DNA from: Staphylococcus shinii | GTDB lineage: Bacteria; Bacillota; Bacilli; Staphylococcales; Staphylococcaceae | NCBI RefSeq assembly: GCF_017583065.1 | Contig: NZ_JAGEVL010000001.1 | Location: forward strand, 248,001 to 312,000 | Reading direction: 5' to 3' | Length of the DNA: 64,000 bases | In this document: in pieces, positions 51,876 to 61,792 of the stretch | Numbering within the stretch: the stretch's first letter is position 1 | Layout of the letters: every line of letters starts with the position of its first letter | Translations under genes and position numbers: made by a program | Notes under the pieces: model-generated | The model's input: the letters and a program-made list of their open reading frames with translations, nothing else | The model's database searches: none | Told to the model about the DNA's origin: nothing

Positions 51876-52914
51876 ATTTATCCCTTGTGTTATTTTAAGT
51901 GAAAAGGACAAAATAACATTATTATCAAAACTAAAAGATTTACTGGAACATGGATTTACTTTAAGCGACTCATTTAATTTTTTATTACAGCATACTAATA
52001 TTAGGTCTCTAAGCATTAAAGCGCTAATCAAGGAAGAATTACAACATGGAGCAGATTGTTCTCAAGTACTTAAATTATTAAGGTATCCACAAACAATTGT
52101 TATGCTAATTTATTTTGCTGAGATGTTTGGTGATTTAACAGTGACTTTACCCCATGCGCAAGAATATTTAATGAAAAATTATAAAACTAAGAAGCGCTTA
52201 CTTAAAACATTACAATATCCTCTGCTTTTACTATCTATATTTACCATTATGCTCATAGTTCTAAATCATACTATTATTCCAGAGTTTCAAAATTTATATC
52301 ATAGTATGGGAGTGGAAATTTCTTTAACACAACGATATTTATCTTTTATAATATTGAATCTTCCTTCTTTTTTATTTTATTTAATTATTGTTGCACTAAT
52401 ATTCATAATTCTATTTTACTTAGTGTATGTAAAACTCCCAATAAACCATAAACTTAAGATAATGTTATCAATACCAATAGTTTCAAAATTTTATAAACTT
52501 TATAAAACATTTCGATTGTCTTCAGAGTTTTCACTATTTTATAAAAATGGGATTAGTCTTCATAAAATTGTTGATATATATTCCCAACAAAAAGACGACA
52601 ATTATTTAACTTATCTAGCTGACGCGCTCTCAACTGGCACACAGAGAGGTTTGAATTTGAGTGAAATTTTAACAAAATTATCATGCTTTGAAGATGAATT
52701 AGTTATTTTTATAGAAGAAGGTGAGAAAAAAGGACATCTTGAAGTTGAATTAAAATTATACAGTGAAATTATTATTGATAAAATTCAGCAATCTATGCAA
52801 TTCATTATCAAGTTTATACAACCATGCATATTTTTAATAATAGCAATTATGATTGTGTCATTATATTTAGTCATTATGTTACCAATGTTTGATTTAATGC
52901 AAACAATAAAATGA
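51847..52914 (+). CDS. comGB: Competence pseudopilus membrane protein ComGB
   Basis: The polytopic platform protein (type II secretion GspF family) that works with ComGA. The 355-residue protein has three main transmembrane segments (near residues 119-138, 174-198 and 323-348) and two GspF-like helical domains (FGDLTVTLPHAQEYL; FIEEGEKKGHLEVELKLYSEI). The start is GTG inside comGA, with AGAGGGAATG upstream. The gene is AT-rich like the whole comG operon. Confidence 0.93.
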   Translation: MKHQWNVISKFIPCVILSEKDKITLLSKLKDLLEHGFTLSDSFNFLLQHTNIRSLSIKALIKEELQHGADCSQVLKLLRYPQTIVMLIYFAEMFGDLTVTLPHAQEYLMKNYKTKKRLLKTLQYPLLLLSIFTIMLIVLNHTIIPEFQNLYHSMGVEISLTQRYLSFIILNLPSFLFYLIIVALIFIILFYLVYVKLPINHKLKIMLSIPIVSKFYKLYKTFRLSSEFSLFYKNGISLHKIVDIYSQQKDDNYLTYLADALSTGTQRGLNLSEILTKLSCFEDELVIFIEEGEKKGHLEVELKLYSEIIIDKIQQSMQFIIKFIQPCIFLIIAIMIVSLYLVIMLPMFDLMQTIK

Positions 52915-52933
52915 AATGAGGTTTTAACGATAT

Positions 52934-53251
52934 ATGAATATTTTTAAAAACAAATTTAATAAAAAAGCATTCACGCTTATTGAAATGTTACTGGTTTTGC
53001 TAATAATAAGTTTATTATTAATATTAATTATACCTAATATAGCTAAACAATCCTCGCATATACAGACTAAGAGTTGTGAAGCACAGCTTAAAATGATAGA
53101 TAGTCAAATTGAAGCCTATAGCTTAAAGTTTAATAAGAAGCCATCTACTATGGAAGAACTCGTTAATGAAGGTTATATTAAAGAGAATCAAAAGCAATGT
53201 AAATCAGGCACTTTAATATCAATTGACAATGGTGAAGCAGTTGCTAGTTAG
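52934..53251 (+). CDS. comGC: Major pseudopilin ComGC
   Basis: The main subunit of the competence pseudopilus. The 105-residue prepilin has the short basic leader ending KKA, cleavage before FTLIEMLLVLLIISLLLILIIP with Glu at position 5 of the mature protein, and two Cys residues near the middle and end that could form a disulfide (SCEAQ, KQCKSG). GAGG lies before the ATG at a longish distance. It is processed by the prepilin peptidase ComC, encoded elsewhere. Confidence 0.95.
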   Translation: MNIFKNKFNKKAFTLIEMLLVLLIISLLLILIIPNIAKQSSHIQTKSCEAQLKMIDSQIEAYSLKFNKKPSTMEELVNEGYIKENQKQCKSGTLISIDNGEAVAS

Positions 53252-53675
53252 TAAGGGATTTACTTATGTTGAAATGTTATTTGTTTTAAGTATTATAAGT
53301 ATACTTATATTTTTACAAACGCAGCGAGTAACTTTTGACAAAAATGAGTTGAGTTCAGCTAATTTAAAAGTAAATAATTTAATTATGCAATTTAATTATT
53401 TAAAGTCTAAAGCAATCAAAGATCAACAGTCTATAACATTGTTATTTAATGACTTTTCTACTCAAATCCGCGTAAAAGAACAAACTATGAAAAATTCTAC
53501 TATTGATTTACCTCCCCATACGTATATACATCCGCGTACAAATTTAAACTATATTAACTTTGATAAAAACGGAGAGGTAAACAAATTTGGTTCGTTATAT
53601 CTGAGTTTCGATAAATCTTTATATAAAATTATATTTCACATAGAAAAAGGACGCTTGAGATATGAGAAAGTATAA
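53229..53675 (+). CDS. comGD: Minor pseudopilin ComGD
   Basis: A 148-residue minor pseudopilin. The leader ends SKG and the mature sequence begins FTYVEMLFVLSIISILIFL, a class 3 pilin signal with Glu at position 5; the rest is a soluble beta-type domain. It overlaps comGC by 23 nt. There is no good ribosome site before ATG 53229; TTG 53241 (after GGTGAAG) is an alternative, and translation probably relies on coupling to comGC. Confidence 0.88.
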   Translation: MVKQLLVSKGFTYVEMLFVLSIISILIFLQTQRVTFDKNELSSANLKVNNLIMQFNYLKSKAIKDQQSITLLFNDFSTQIRVKEQTMKNSTIDLPPHTYIHPRTNLNYINFDKNGEVNKFGSLYLSFDKSLYKIIFHIEKGRLRYEKV

Positions 53676-53961
53676 TTTCTACGGTTCATTATTTATAGAT
53701 GCGTTATTGTCTTTTTCAACAATAATTTTGATATGCATGTTGTTTATTCCCATGATGTTACAACTTTCTAAAGAAGTCCAAAACAAAATAACTGATATGG
53801 AGATGAAGAGGGTTATATTAAACTCACTATATCATTATGACAGATCAGCTTTAAAAAAAGGAATAGATTTAAATTCTTATCATTTAAAGCTGGCTAATCA
53901 AAAACTTTGTATAATAAAAAAAGGAACGAAATATGAAAAATGCTATGGTAAAAAAGATTAA
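53662..53961 (+). CDS. comGE: Minor pseudopilin ComGE-like protein
   Basis: A 99-residue protein with a basic N-terminus (RKYNFYG) followed by SLFIDALLSFSTIILICMLFIPMML, a pilin-like helix in which the fifth mature residue, counted after the Gly, is Asp rather than Glu. It overlaps comGD by 14 nt, with AAAGGACG upstream of its ATG. Position and layout, not strong sequence identity, make this ComGE. Confidence 0.82.
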   Translation: MRKYNFYGSLFIDALLSFSTIILICMLFIPMMLQLSKEVQNKITDMEMKRVILNSLYHYDRSALKKGIDLNSYHLKLANQKLCIIKKGTKYEKCYGKKD

Positions 53962-54376
53962 AGCATTTACGTATATTGAAGTTTTGTTCGCACTATTAAT
54001 TACTATATTGATATTTACAATACTGCCTTCAATATTTAAAACGACGCACTTTATCGAATCACATTTTACAAATCAAATAAACCTAGATTTAGAATTTTTT
54101 GCTGCTGATTTAACGCGTGATTTATTAAAAAAAGATTCTCAAATTATAGTAAATGACATACGAAAAAATACAGTAGTCATAAAAAATAATAATAAAGATA
54201 TGATATATGAATTAAAAAATGATAAGATTATAAAAAGTATTAACGGTAAAGGAAATATAACTTTATTAAACAACGTTAAATCTGCTGAATTTAAAGTAAT
54301 CAATTTTAAAACTTTAAAAATTAATCTACAGATAATTGAAAAAGGGAATTTCTATGAAAGACAATTATATATTTAA
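53933..54376 (+). CDS. comGF: Minor pseudopilin ComGF
   Basis: A 147-residue minor pseudopilin with leader VKKIKA and mature start FTYIEVLFALLITILIFTIL; a C-terminal beta-rich domain follows. AAAGGAACG precedes its ATG within comGE, which it overlaps by 29 nt. ComGE, ComGF and ComGG form the tip complex in B. subtilis. Confidence 0.9.
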   Translation: MKNAMVKKIKAFTYIEVLFALLITILIFTILPSIFKTTHFIESHFTNQINLDLEFFAADLTRDLLKKDSQIIVNDIRKNTVVIKNNNKDMIYELKNDKIIKSINGKGNITLLNNVKSAEFKVINFKTLKINLQIIEKGNFYERQLYI

Positions 54377-54548
54377 CAATAATGCATACATCTATCCTTT
54401 TGTGCTGGTAATATTTATGCTATATTTATCTTTAATTACAATTTATGTATTTCAGATTGGGATACAATTAAAAACTTTAGATAACATAGAGAAATATTAT
54501 GAAAATCAAATTAATTTATTTATGAAGAAGGAAGATATTTTTGAATAA
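54354..54548 (+). CDS. Short ComGG-like membrane protein
   Basis: A 64-residue protein with one hydrophobic helix (about 15-38: [21 protein letters not shown]) and a short C-terminal tail. It sits where comGG lies in B. subtilis, overlapping comGF by 23 nt and aroK by 8 nt, but has no prepilin cleavage motif and is about half of ComGG length. AAAAGGGA supports ATG 54354 rather than TTG 54336. It may be a reduced ComGG; homology cannot be shown here. Confidence 0.7.
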   Translation: MKDNYIFNNNAYIYPFVLVIFMLYLSLITIYVFQIGIQLKTLDNIEKYYENQINLFMKKEDIFE

Positions 54549-55056
54549 CATTAAAATGGAACCGTTGATATTAATTGGATTTATGGGAACTGGTAAGACA
54601 ACTTTAGGTAAATATCTTTCAAAACATAATCAACTATCCTACATTGACTTAGATGCGTACATAGTGCAACAAGAAAATCAGTCTATACCAAATATTTTTA
54701 AACAAATAGGTGAAGCAGGTTTTAGAGAATTGGAATATAAGTATCTAAAAGAATGTATAAACCACTATAATATTATTTCGACTGGTGGTGGAATTATTGA
54801 AGGTGATCAAACATTCGACTTTTTAAAACTACAAAGAAGAGTAATATGGTTAGATTGTGACTTGAACATTGTTTATAATAGAATCAAAAATGACAGCAAT
54901 AGACCTAATGCAAACAATAAATCTCTTTTTGAATTAAAAAACTTGTATTCTTCAAGGGTTTCAAGATATAATGAAATCGCATTCATAAAATTAAATAGCA
55001 GTAAATCTCTTCACTCATTGCAATGTGAGATTATGGAAGAGGTAGTTTGCGAATGA
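54541..55056 (+). CDS. aroK: Shikimate kinase
   Basis: Phosphorylates shikimate to shikimate-3-phosphate. The 171-residue P-loop kinase has Walker [10 protein letters not shown] near residue 13, DLDAYI (shikimate-binding Asp), FRELE and STGGGII, plus the lid Arg region NRPN. The start is TTG 54541, with AAGAAGGAAG 6 nt upstream, inside the end of the preceding comG gene. The link to the comG operon means aroK may be partly read from the competence promoter. Confidence 0.93.
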   Translation: MNNIKMEPLILIGFMGTGKTTLGKYLSKHNQLSYIDLDAYIVQQENQSIPNIFKQIGEAGFRELEYKYLKECINHYNIISTGGGIIEGDQTFDFLKLQRRVIWLDCDLNIVYNRIKNDSNRPNANNKSLFELKNLYSSRVSRYNEIAFIKLNSSKSLHSLQCEIMEEVVCE

Positions 55057-55062
55057 TCAGTA

Positions 55063-55208
55063 TTGGAGAGAATGGTTAGTTATAATAGTTATAACTTTAG
55101 TCCGTCGCCGAAGGTGCAAGTTTAACGAAACTCTCAGGCAAAAGGATAATACTGTGACGCATTCCTGGAGAATTTAAACAGGGTAGCTTAGTCTACCCTG
55201 TTTTTTTA
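55063..55208 (+). promoter_or_regulatory. Glycine riboswitch (single aptamer) with terminator
   Basis: The aptamer core is clear: GGAGAGA at 55065-55071, CGCCGAAGGTGCAA near 55106-55119, CTCTCAGGCAAAAGG near 55130-55145, and GACGCATTCCTGGAG near 55157-55170. It is followed directly by an 11-bp terminator (AAACAGGGTAG 55176-55186, CTACCCTGTTT 55193-55203) and a T run. Only one aptamer is present, unlike the tandem form in B. subtilis. Glycine binding should favour reading into gcvT. Confidence 0.95.
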
Positions 55209-55240
55209 ATATATTTACTTAAATAATAGGAGGTTTCTTC

Positions 55241-56332
55241 ATGTCTAATGAACTGAAAAAAACACCGCTTTATCAAACTTTTGTAAACAGCGGTGCTAAA
55301 ATCGTAGAATTTGGTGGATGGGCTATGCCAGTCCAATTTTCAAGTATTAAAGAAGAACATAATGCTGTTAGAACAGAAATCGGTTTGTTTGATGTAAGTC
55401 ATATGGGTGAAATTCTGATAAAAGGTAGTGATGCTGCAAAGCTAGTACAATATCTCCTTTCTAACGATACTGAAAATTTGACTACTGATAAAGCTCAATA
55501 TACTGCACTATGCAACGAAAATGGCGGTATTATTGATGATTTGATCACATATAAATTAGATGAAAATCTATACTTATTAGTAGTAAATGCTGGTAATACA
55601 GATAAAGACTTTGCTTGGATGAAAGAGAATGCCGAAAAATTCGATGCAGAGGTAATTAATGTTTCGAATGATTATGGTCAATTAGCAATTCAAGGTCCAA
55701 ATGCACGTGACTTAGTTCAACAACATGTTGATGTAGATGTATCTTCAATGAAACCTTTCGAATTTAAACAAAATGTAGCATTTTACGGTAAAAACGTAAT
55801 TTTATCACAATCAGGATATACTGGTGAAGATGGTTTTGAAATTTACTGCGATGCTGATGATGCCCCTTATTTATGGAATAAACTATTAGAACATAAGGTT
55901 GTGCCATGTGGTTTAGGAGCTAGAGATACATTAAGGTTGGAAGCTGGATTACCTCTACATGGGCAAGATTTAAGTGAAGATATCACACCATATGAAGCCG
56001 GAATCGCATTTGCAGCCAAACCATTAATTGAAGCAGACTTCATTGGTAAAAGTGTTCTTAAAGAGCAGAAAGAACACGGTTCAAAACGTAGAACAGTCGG
56101 TTTAGAAATGATTGAAAAAGGTATTCCTAGAACTGGCTATGAAGTATTGGATTTAGATGGTAATCAAATTGGAGTGGTTACTTCGGGTACCCAATCACCT
56201 TTAACTGGTAAATCAATCGGTTTAGCTTTAATTAATCGTGATGCTTTTGAAATGGGGAAAGAAGTGTTAGTTCAAGTAAGAAAGAGACAAGTAAAAGCAA
56301 AAATTGTTAAGAAAAATCAAATAAGTAAATAA
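55241..56332 (+). CDS. gcvT: Glycine cleavage system T protein (aminomethyltransferase)
   Basis: Transfers the methylene group from the H-protein-bound intermediate to tetrahydrofolate and releases ammonia. The 363-residue protein has [11 protein letters not shown], the folate-binding [29 protein letters not shown] and [27 protein letters not shown] precedes the ATG. The operon is controlled by the upstream glycine riboswitch and continues with the two P-protein subunits; H and L proteins are encoded elsewhere. Confidence 0.97.
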   Translation: MSNELKKTPLYQTFVNSGAKIVEFGGWAMPVQFSSIKEEHNAVRTEIGLFDVSHMGEILIKGSDAAKLVQYLLSNDTENLTTDKAQYTALCNENGGIIDDLITYKLDENLYLLVVNAGNTDKDFAWMKENAEKFDAEVINVSNDYGQLAIQGPNARDLVQQHVDVDVSSMKPFEFKQNVAFYGKNVILSQSGYTGEDGFEIYCDADDAPYLWNKLLEHKVVPCGLGARDTLRLEAGLPLHGQDLSEDITPYEAGIAFAAKPLIEADFIGKSVLKEQKEHGSKRRTVGLEMIEKGIPRTGYEVLDLDGNQIGVVTSGTQSPLTGKSIGLALINRDAFEMGKEVLVQVRKRQVKAKIVKKNQISK

Positions 56333-56349
56333 TACAAAGGGGTGTTACT

Positions 56350-57702
56350 GTGAGTCATCGTTATATTCCATTAACAGAGCAAGATAAGAAAGAAATGTTA
56401 GAAACCATTGGTGCAGGTTCAATTGCACAATTATTTGGTGATGTGCCTAATGATATATTATTAAACAGAGAATTAGCTATCCCAGACGCTGAGGCTGAGA
56501 CTTCATTGACAAAGCGTTTAAGTAGAGTTGCAAGTAAAAATATCACTAAAGAAACACACACTTCATTTTTAGGTGCAGGTGTATACGATCATTACGCACC
56601 AGCAGTAGTAGATGCGATGATTTCTCGTTCAGAATTTTATACTGCATATACGCCGTATCAGCCAGAGATTTCACAAGGTGAATTACAAGCAATTTTTGAA
56701 TTTCAAACATTAATATGTGAATTAACCGAAATGGACATTGCAAACTCATCTATGTATGACGGCATTACAAGTTTTGCTGAAGCATGTATTTTAGCTTTTA
56801 ATCAAACGCGTAAAAACAAAATCGTAGTTTCTAAAGGATTACATTATCAAGCATTACAAGTTTTAAACACATATGTAAAAACACGAGAAGAGTTTGAAGT
56901 CGTAGAGGTAGACTTAGATGGCACTATTACAGATTTAGAAAAATTAGAAGCAGCTATAGATGACGACACAGCAGCAGTAGCTGTGCAATATCCTAACTTC
57001 TATGGTTCGATTGAAGATTTAGAAAAAATCCAATCATTTATAGAGGGTAAAAAAGCCTTGTTTATCGTTTATACCAATCCTCTAGCTTTAGGGTTACTAA
57101 CGCCTCCAGGTAGTTTTGGTGCTGATATTGTAGTAGGTGATACACAACCGTTTGGTATACCTGCACAATTTGGTGGCCCTCATTGTGGTTTCTTTGCTAC
57201 AACTAAAAAATTAATGCGTAAAACACCTGGTCGTTTAGTAGGACAAACAGAAGATGCAGATGGACATCGTGGCTTTGTTTTAACATTACAAGCACGTGAG
57301 CAACATATACGTCGTGATAAAGCCACTTCAAATATTTGCTCAAATCAAGCATTGAATGCATTAGCTTCCTCAATTTGTATGTCTGCTTTAGGAAAAGAAG
57401 GTATTTATGATATCTCAGTACAAAACTTTGAAAACGCAAACTATGCAAAAGAACAATTTAGACAAGCAGGTTTAGAAGTGTCAAATGGAACTTCGTTTAA
57501 CGAATTCGTAGTAAAATTTGATAAACCAGTTAAAGATATCAATGATGCACTTATACAAGAAGGAATCATTGGAGGTTTCGATTTAAGTGACGTAACAGAA
57601 TCATTTGAAAATCATATGTTGATTGCTGTAACAGAATTGAGAACAAAAGATGAAATTGACACATTTGTTAAGAAAGCAGGTGAACTAAATGGTAGTAAGT
57701 AA
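56350..57702 (+). CDS. gcvPA: Glycine dehydrogenase (decarboxylating) subunit 1
   Basis: The alpha subunit of the split P protein, which decarboxylates glycine on PLP. The 450-residue protein begins [18 protein letters not shown] and contains the conserved [15 protein letters not shown] and [13 protein letters not shown]. It lacks the PLP lysine, which is on subunit 2. The start is GTG at 56350 with AAAGGGGTG upstream. It overlaps gcvPB by 14 nt. Confidence 0.97.
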   Translation: MSHRYIPLTEQDKKEMLETIGAGSIAQLFGDVPNDILLNRELAIPDAEAETSLTKRLSRVASKNITKETHTSFLGAGVYDHYAPAVVDAMISRSEFYTAYTPYQPEISQGELQAIFEFQTLICELTEMDIANSSMYDGITSFAEACILAFNQTRKNKIVVSKGLHYQALQVLNTYVKTREEFEVVEVDLDGTITDLEKLEAAIDDDTAAVAVQYPNFYGSIEDLEKIQSFIEGKKALFIVYTNPLALGLLTPPGSFGADIVVGDTQPFGIPAQFGGPHCGFFATTKKLMRKTPGRLVGQTEDADGHRGFVLTLQAREQHIRRDKATSNICSNQALNALASSICMSALGKEGIYDISVQNFENANYAKEQFRQAGLEVSNGTSFNEFVVKFDKPVKDINDALIQEGIIGGFDLSDVTESFENHMLIAVTELRTKDEIDTFVKKAGELNGSK

Positions 57703-59167
57703 ATCGAGTCCATTAATATTTGAACGTTCTAAAAAAGGCCGTTATGCGTATTCATTACCTAAAAAAGAAATAGATAATGGTGCTGTTGAAAATTTATTAG
57801 ATGATAAATTCATTAGAAAAAATAAAGCTGAACTACCAGAAGTTGCTGAATTAGATTTAGTGAGACATTACACAGAGCTTTCAAATAAAAACTTTGGTGT
57901 AGATTCAGGGTTTTATCCATTAGGTTCGTGTACTATGAAATATAATCCAAAAATAAATGAAAAAATTGCTAGAATCCCGGGATTTGCAGAATCACATCCA
58001 TTACAAGATGAATCACAAGTTCAAGGCTCTTTGGAGATTATTCATAGTTTACAAGAAGAGTTGAAAGAAATAACAGGTATGGATGAAGTAACGTTACAAC
58101 CTGCTGCTGGCGCACATGGTGAATGGACTGCTCTAATGATTTTCAAAGCATATCATCAAAAGAATGGAGAAGGTCATCGTGATGAAGTTATTGTTCCTGA
58201 CTCTGCACACGGAACTAACCCAGCTTCAGCTGCATTCGCAGGTTTCAAGTCTGTAACTGTTAAATCAAATGAACGCGGCGAAGTAGATATTGATGACTTA
58301 AAACGTTTAGTTAATGATAAAACAGCAGCTATTATGTTAACAAACCCTAATACTTTAGGTATTTTTGAAAAAAATATTATGGATATTCGTAATATTGTTC
58401 ATGAAGCTGGCGGATTATTATATTATGATGGTGCAAATTTAAATGCCATTATGGATAAAGTTAGACCAGGCGACATGGGATTTGACGCAGTGCATTTAAA
58501 CTTACACAAAACGTTTACAGGACCACATGGTGGTGGTGGACCAGGTTCTGGACCAGTAGGTGTTAAAAAAGAACTTGCGAGCTTCTTACCAAAACCAATG
58601 GTTGTTAAAGAAAATGATATTTATAAATATGACAATGATATAGAAAATTCTATTGGCCGTGTTAAGCCTTTCTATGGTAACTTTGGGATTTATTTAAGAG
58701 CATATACTTACATTCGTAGTATGGGAAATAAAGGCCTTGAAGAAGTTTCTGAAGCTGCCGTATTAAACGCGAATTATATTAAAGCAAGGTTGAAAGAGCA
58801 TTTTGAAATACCTTACAGCCAATATTGTAAGCATGAATTTGTGTTAAGCGGCTCTAAACAAAAAGAACATGGTGTTCGTACATTAGATATGGCTAAACGT
58901 CTATTAGATTTTGGTGTACACCCACCGACAATCTATTTCCCACTTAATGTTGAAGAAGGTATGATGATTGAGCCAACAGAAACTGAGTCAAAAGAAACTT
59001 TAGATCACTTCTGCGATACAATGATCCAAATCGCAAATGAGGCTAAAGAGAACCCAGACGTTGTATTAGAAGCACCGCATACAACTATTATTGATAGATT
59101 AGATGAAACAAAAGCAGCAAGAACTCCAGTGTTAAAGTTTGAAAACCTGCGTTCAGAAAAAGAATAG
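57689..59167 (+). CDS. gcvPB: Glycine dehydrogenase (decarboxylating) subunit 2
   Basis: The beta, PLP-carrying subunit of the P protein. The 492-residue protein has the PLP-lysine motif [18 protein letters not shown] and the upstream [12 protein letters not shown] and [11 protein letters not shown] motifs. Two-gene P proteins are the Gram-positive form. Its ATG overlaps gcvPA, so the subunits are coupled in translation. A terminator at 59214-59249 ends the operon. Confidence 0.97.
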   Translation: MVVSKSSPLIFERSKKGRYAYSLPKKEIDNGAVENLLDDKFIRKNKAELPEVAELDLVRHYTELSNKNFGVDSGFYPLGSCTMKYNPKINEKIARIPGFAESHPLQDESQVQGSLEIIHSLQEELKEITGMDEVTLQPAAGAHGEWTALMIFKAYHQKNGEGHRDEVIVPDSAHGTNPASAAFAGFKSVTVKSNERGEVDIDDLKRLVNDKTAAIMLTNPNTLGIFEKNIMDIRNIVHEAGGLLYYDGANLNAIMDKVRPGDMGFDAVHLNLHKTFTGPHGGGGPGSGPVGVKKELASFLPKPMVVKENDIYKYDNDIENSIGRVKPFYGNFGIYLRAYTYIRSMGNKGLEEVSEAAVLNANYIKARLKEHFEIPYSQYCKHEFVLSGSKQKEHGVRTLDMAKRLLDFGVHPPTIYFPLNVEEGMMIEPTETESKETLDHFCDTMIQIANEAKENPDVVLEAPHTTIIDRLDETKAARTPVLKFENLRSEKE

Positions 59168-59213
59168 TCAGTTTACACTAACCAATGATAGTATATTAAA
59201 TCTATATAAATGT

Positions 59214-59249
59214 AAAAATCGGACTGGTATAAAACCAGTTCGATTTTTT
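59214..59249 (+). terminator. Terminator of the gcv operon
   Basis: AAAAATCGGACTGGT (59214-59228) pairs with ACCAGTTCGATTTTT (59234-59248), one G-T wobble, with T run. Confidence 0.88.
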
Positions 59250-59260
59250 GTGCAAAATAA

Positions 59261-59293
59261 AAAGCGTAGTCAACATCAAATGTTAACCCGCTT
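59261..59293 (-). terminator. Terminator of the rhodanese gene
   Basis: On the minus strand AAGCG (59293-59289) and GTTAACAT (59287-59280) pair with ATGTTGAC (59276-59269, one mismatch) and CGCTT, followed by a T run below 59262. It stands back to back with the gcv terminator. Confidence 0.65.
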
Positions 59294-59313
59294 ATTATTT
59301 AAAAGCTATAAAG

Positions 59314-59700
59314 TTATTTTTTAGATTTAATTTTACCAGTCCATTTTTTATATCCACCTTTTAACATGTAGATATCCGTGTAGCCGTTTTTCTTTAAAGT
59401 TCTGGCTGCTCGATAACTGGCAATGCCATTCGCATCACAAAGATAGATAGGTTGATCTGTTCGTAAACCTTGGAATCTTTGTTTAAACATTGTAATTGGA
59501 ATATTACGTGCACCATTGATGTGTCCGTAATCATAATCCACTTTTTCTCTTACATCAATAACTTGAGCTTTGCGCAAACCATCATGGAACTCATTTTGGT
59601 TTAATTCTGTGACTGCTCTTTTATTTAGAAGATAATTGATTAGCATGTAAGCGATGATAATTATTAAAACTGCTAACGCTATAAACCAAAAGTTACTCAT
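59314..59700 (-). CDS. Membrane-anchored rhodanese-like protein
   Basis: A 128-residue protein with one N-terminal transmembrane helix (about 4-24) and a rhodanese domain: VIDVREKVDYDYGHINGARNIP, then the active-site loop with Cys88 (YLCDANGIASYRAAR) and KGGYKKW. The loop length fits a persulfide-handling enzyme, substrate unknown. It is transcribed alone, converging on gcvPB; AGGGAGG precedes its ATG. Confidence 0.9.
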   Translation of the reverse strand: MSNFWFIALAVLIIIIAYMLINYLLNKRAVTELNQNEFHDGLRKAQVIDVREKVDYDYGHINGARNIPITMFKQRFQGLRTDQPIYLCDANGIASYRAARTLKKNGYTDIYMLKGGYKKWTGKIKSKK

Positions 59701-59872
59701 CTTGCATCCTCCCTAATTAACCGATATTATATATTATAAGACTGTTAGCACAATTTATCAAAATATTTTTCTTACGATAAATAGTTATTGCTGACAAACT
59801 TGGACAATTATTGAAAACGATAACACAAAATTGCTGTTATCACAATTTAATTTAGCGATAGGAGTTTTGAAA

Positions 59873-60703
59873 GTGACAGAAACATGGAATTTTATAAATA
59901 CTGGTAGCAAAGACCCATATTATAATATGGCAATGGATGAAGCTTTACTTAATTTTGTATCTAGAGGAGAGATAGATCCAGTAATTAGATTTTATACATG
60001 GGACCCTGCGACTTTATCAGTTGGTTATTTTCAAAGGCTAACTAAAGAAATAGATATTGAAAAAGTGAACGCTAAAGGTTATGGCCTTGTACGCCGTCAA
60101 ACAGGCGGTAGAGGGGTGTTACATGACAAAGAGCTTACATATAGTGTTATAGTCCCAGAATCACATCCTGAGATGCCTTCAACAGTAACTAATGCATATA
60201 GAGTTATTTCAGAAGGATTGCTAGAAGGTTTTAAACATTTAGGCTTTGATGCTTCTTTTGCTATTCCAAAATCAAAAGAAGAAAGAGCGAATTTAAAGCA
60301 ACCAAGAAGCGCAGTTTGTTTTGATGCGCCTAGCTGGTATGAATTAGTCGTAGAAGGGCGTAAAATTGCTGGAAGTGCACAAGTTCGCCAAAAAGGAGTT
60401 ATCTTACAACACGGTTCCTTGTTACAAGATGTAGACATAGATGACTTGTTTGATATGTTTGTATTTAAAAATGATCGGCTTAAAGATAAAATGAAGCAAG
60501 CATTTGTAGAAAAAGCTGTGGCAATTAACGATATTTCAAATCGTCATATTACTATAGAAGAGATGGAAGTAGCATTTGAAATAGGCTTTAAAAAAGGATT
60601 GAATATTGACTTTAAACCATTAGTACTTAATGAAAAACAACAAAATGAAATAAATGAGTTAATTGATAAATATAAATCTGACGAGTGGAATTACCGTAAA
60701 TAG
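59873..60703 (+). CDS. lipM: Octanoyl-[acyl carrier protein]:protein transferase LipM
   Basis: Transfers octanoate from ACP to GcvH, starting lipoic acid synthesis. The 276-residue LplA/LipB-fold protein has [20 protein letters not shown], Cys149 in [12 protein letters not shown] (acyl-carrying Cys of LipM) and [24 protein letters not shown] frame from 59831 is open, but AGGAG (59860-59864) and GTG 59873 give the known N-terminus. Its position beside gcvT-gcvPA-gcvPB fits, since the glycine cleavage H protein is the octanoyl acceptor. Confidence 0.93.
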   Translation: MTETWNFINTGSKDPYYNMAMDEALLNFVSRGEIDPVIRFYTWDPATLSVGYFQRLTKEIDIEKVNAKGYGLVRRQTGGRGVLHDKELTYSVIVPESHPEMPSTVTNAYRVISEGLLEGFKHLGFDASFAIPKSKEERANLKQPRSAVCFDAPSWYELVVEGRKIAGSAQVRQKGVILQHGSLLQDVDIDDLFDMFVFKNDRLKDKMKQAFVEKAVAINDISNRHITIEEMEVAFEIGFKKGLNIDFKPLVLNEKQQNEINELIDKYKSDEWNYRK

Positions 60704-60780
60704 TTTGGTATACGTTGTTCATTCAATAAATTAAAGTAATATAGGTTTACAAAATATTTTTTAAAATATCTAAATTGTAA

Positions 60781-60830
60781 AATGAACCCCGAAAAGGTAT
60801 CTATTTAAAAGAAACTTTTCGGGGTTCATT
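60781..60830. terminator. Bidirectional hairpin between lipM and the minus-strand pair
   Basis: A perfect 16-bp stem: AATGAACCCCGAAAAG (60781-60796) with CTTTTCGGGGTTCATT (60815-60830). It lies between convergent genes and probably ends both transcripts, although T runs are short on both sides. Confidence 0.75.
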
Positions 60831-60857
60831 TGTAAAACCGTATTTCCAAAACGATTG

Positions 60858-61079
60858 TTATTTTTTCTTTTTATTTTGTCTTTTATACTTACGTTGAGCA
60901 CGTTTGTATTTACGCTGATCTTCAGTTAAGAAGAAGAAATAGTAGATTGCGTATATAATACCACCAAAAATGGCTAAGCTAATGACCATTCTTACAAAAC
61001 TGAAGATAAAAGCATCAAGATTGAGTACTAATCCTACGATTGCAATTGCGATAACGATGTAAAATATTGCTTGTTTCAA
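60858..61079 (-). CDS. Small membrane protein with basic tail
   Basis: A 73-residue hypothetical protein with two hydrophobic helices (about 3-22 and 29-49) and a strongly basic C-terminal tail (KYKRAQRKYKRQNKKKK) likely to lie in the cytoplasm, possibly against membrane lipid or nucleic acid. AGGAGTG precedes its ATG, and it follows the lipoprotein gene by 22 nt, so they form a two-gene unit. I do not recognise a function. Confidence 0.8.
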   Translation of the reverse strand: MKQAIFYIVIAIAIVGLVLNLDAFIFSFVRMVISLAIFGGIIYAIYYFFFLTEDQRKYKRAQRKYKRQNKKKK

Positions 61080-61101
61080 CTAAAACACTCCTATGTGATT
61101 G

Positions 61102-61689
61102 TTAACTTTGATTATCTTTAATACTGATAGTTGATAAAGATTTTTGTCCTTTTTGAATCTTTTTCTTATCTTTGGCGTCGTAACCATCTTTAATATCACT
61201 AAACGCTGAATTTAAGTCTTTGTCCAATTTAGTTATATTTTTATTTTTGGTTTTATCTTCACTATCCATCTTTTCTTTATCGACATCGCTTTTATATGTC
61301 GTAAATGCGCTATTCATCTTGTTTTTAATATCTACAAGTTTATCTTGTACTTTTTTATCACCTTTATTTTTTGATACATCACTTTTAATATCATTATATT
61401 GATCAATTACTTTAGCGATATCTTGATAATATGTAGAAGATGCTTTTAAATTAGCTGCTTTCTTTTTATTGCTTTTCGCTTTACCAATATCCTTTTTATC
61501 TTTCTCTAGCGCTACAATTTTATTTTGCTCTTTGCTAATTTCTTGTTTTAATTCTTGAATGTTTCCCTTTAACTTATGATTTTCATCGCGAAGTTTGGTC
61601 GTCTTTTCTTCTAAAGGACCAAGATTTTGACTTCCGCAACCAGCAAGTATACATGAAGCACATAAAATAGCCACTATTTTTTTCTTCAT
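61102..61689 (-). CDS. Putative coiled-coil lipoprotein
   Basis: A 195-residue secreted lipoprotein. The signal peptide KKKIVAILCASCILAGC has the lipobox LAGC with Cys18 as lipidation site. A heptad-like coiled coil rich in Glu, Lys and Leu follows (about residues 28-70), then a Lys/Asp-rich helical region. No enzyme motif is visible. AGGAGAG precedes the ATG. It is transcribed ahead of the small membrane protein, divergent from the M24 peptidase. Confidence 0.85.
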   Translation of the reverse strand: MKKKIVAILCASCILAGCGSQNLGPLEEKTTKLRDENHKLKGNIQELKQEISKEQNKIVALEKDKKDIGKAKSNKKKAANLKASSTYYQDIAKVIDQYNDIKSDVSKNKGDKKVQDKLVDIKNKMNSAFTTYKSDVDKEKMDSEDKTKNKNITKLDKDLNSAFSDIKDGYDAKDKKKIQKGQKSLSTISIKDNQS

Positions 61690-61792
61690 AACTCTCTCCT
61701 AATTCAAAAACTATAAATTTATACAATAATTATGCTATCATTTTAATGTATAAAAAGAAAATGTACAAACTTATTGTATAGGAGGATGACAA

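Noticed and set aside
55081..55086. TATAAT as the gcvT promoter
   Set aside because: It falls within the glycine aptamer (first internal stem), and there is no -35 at the right distance; the promoter must be further upstream, near or within aroK.
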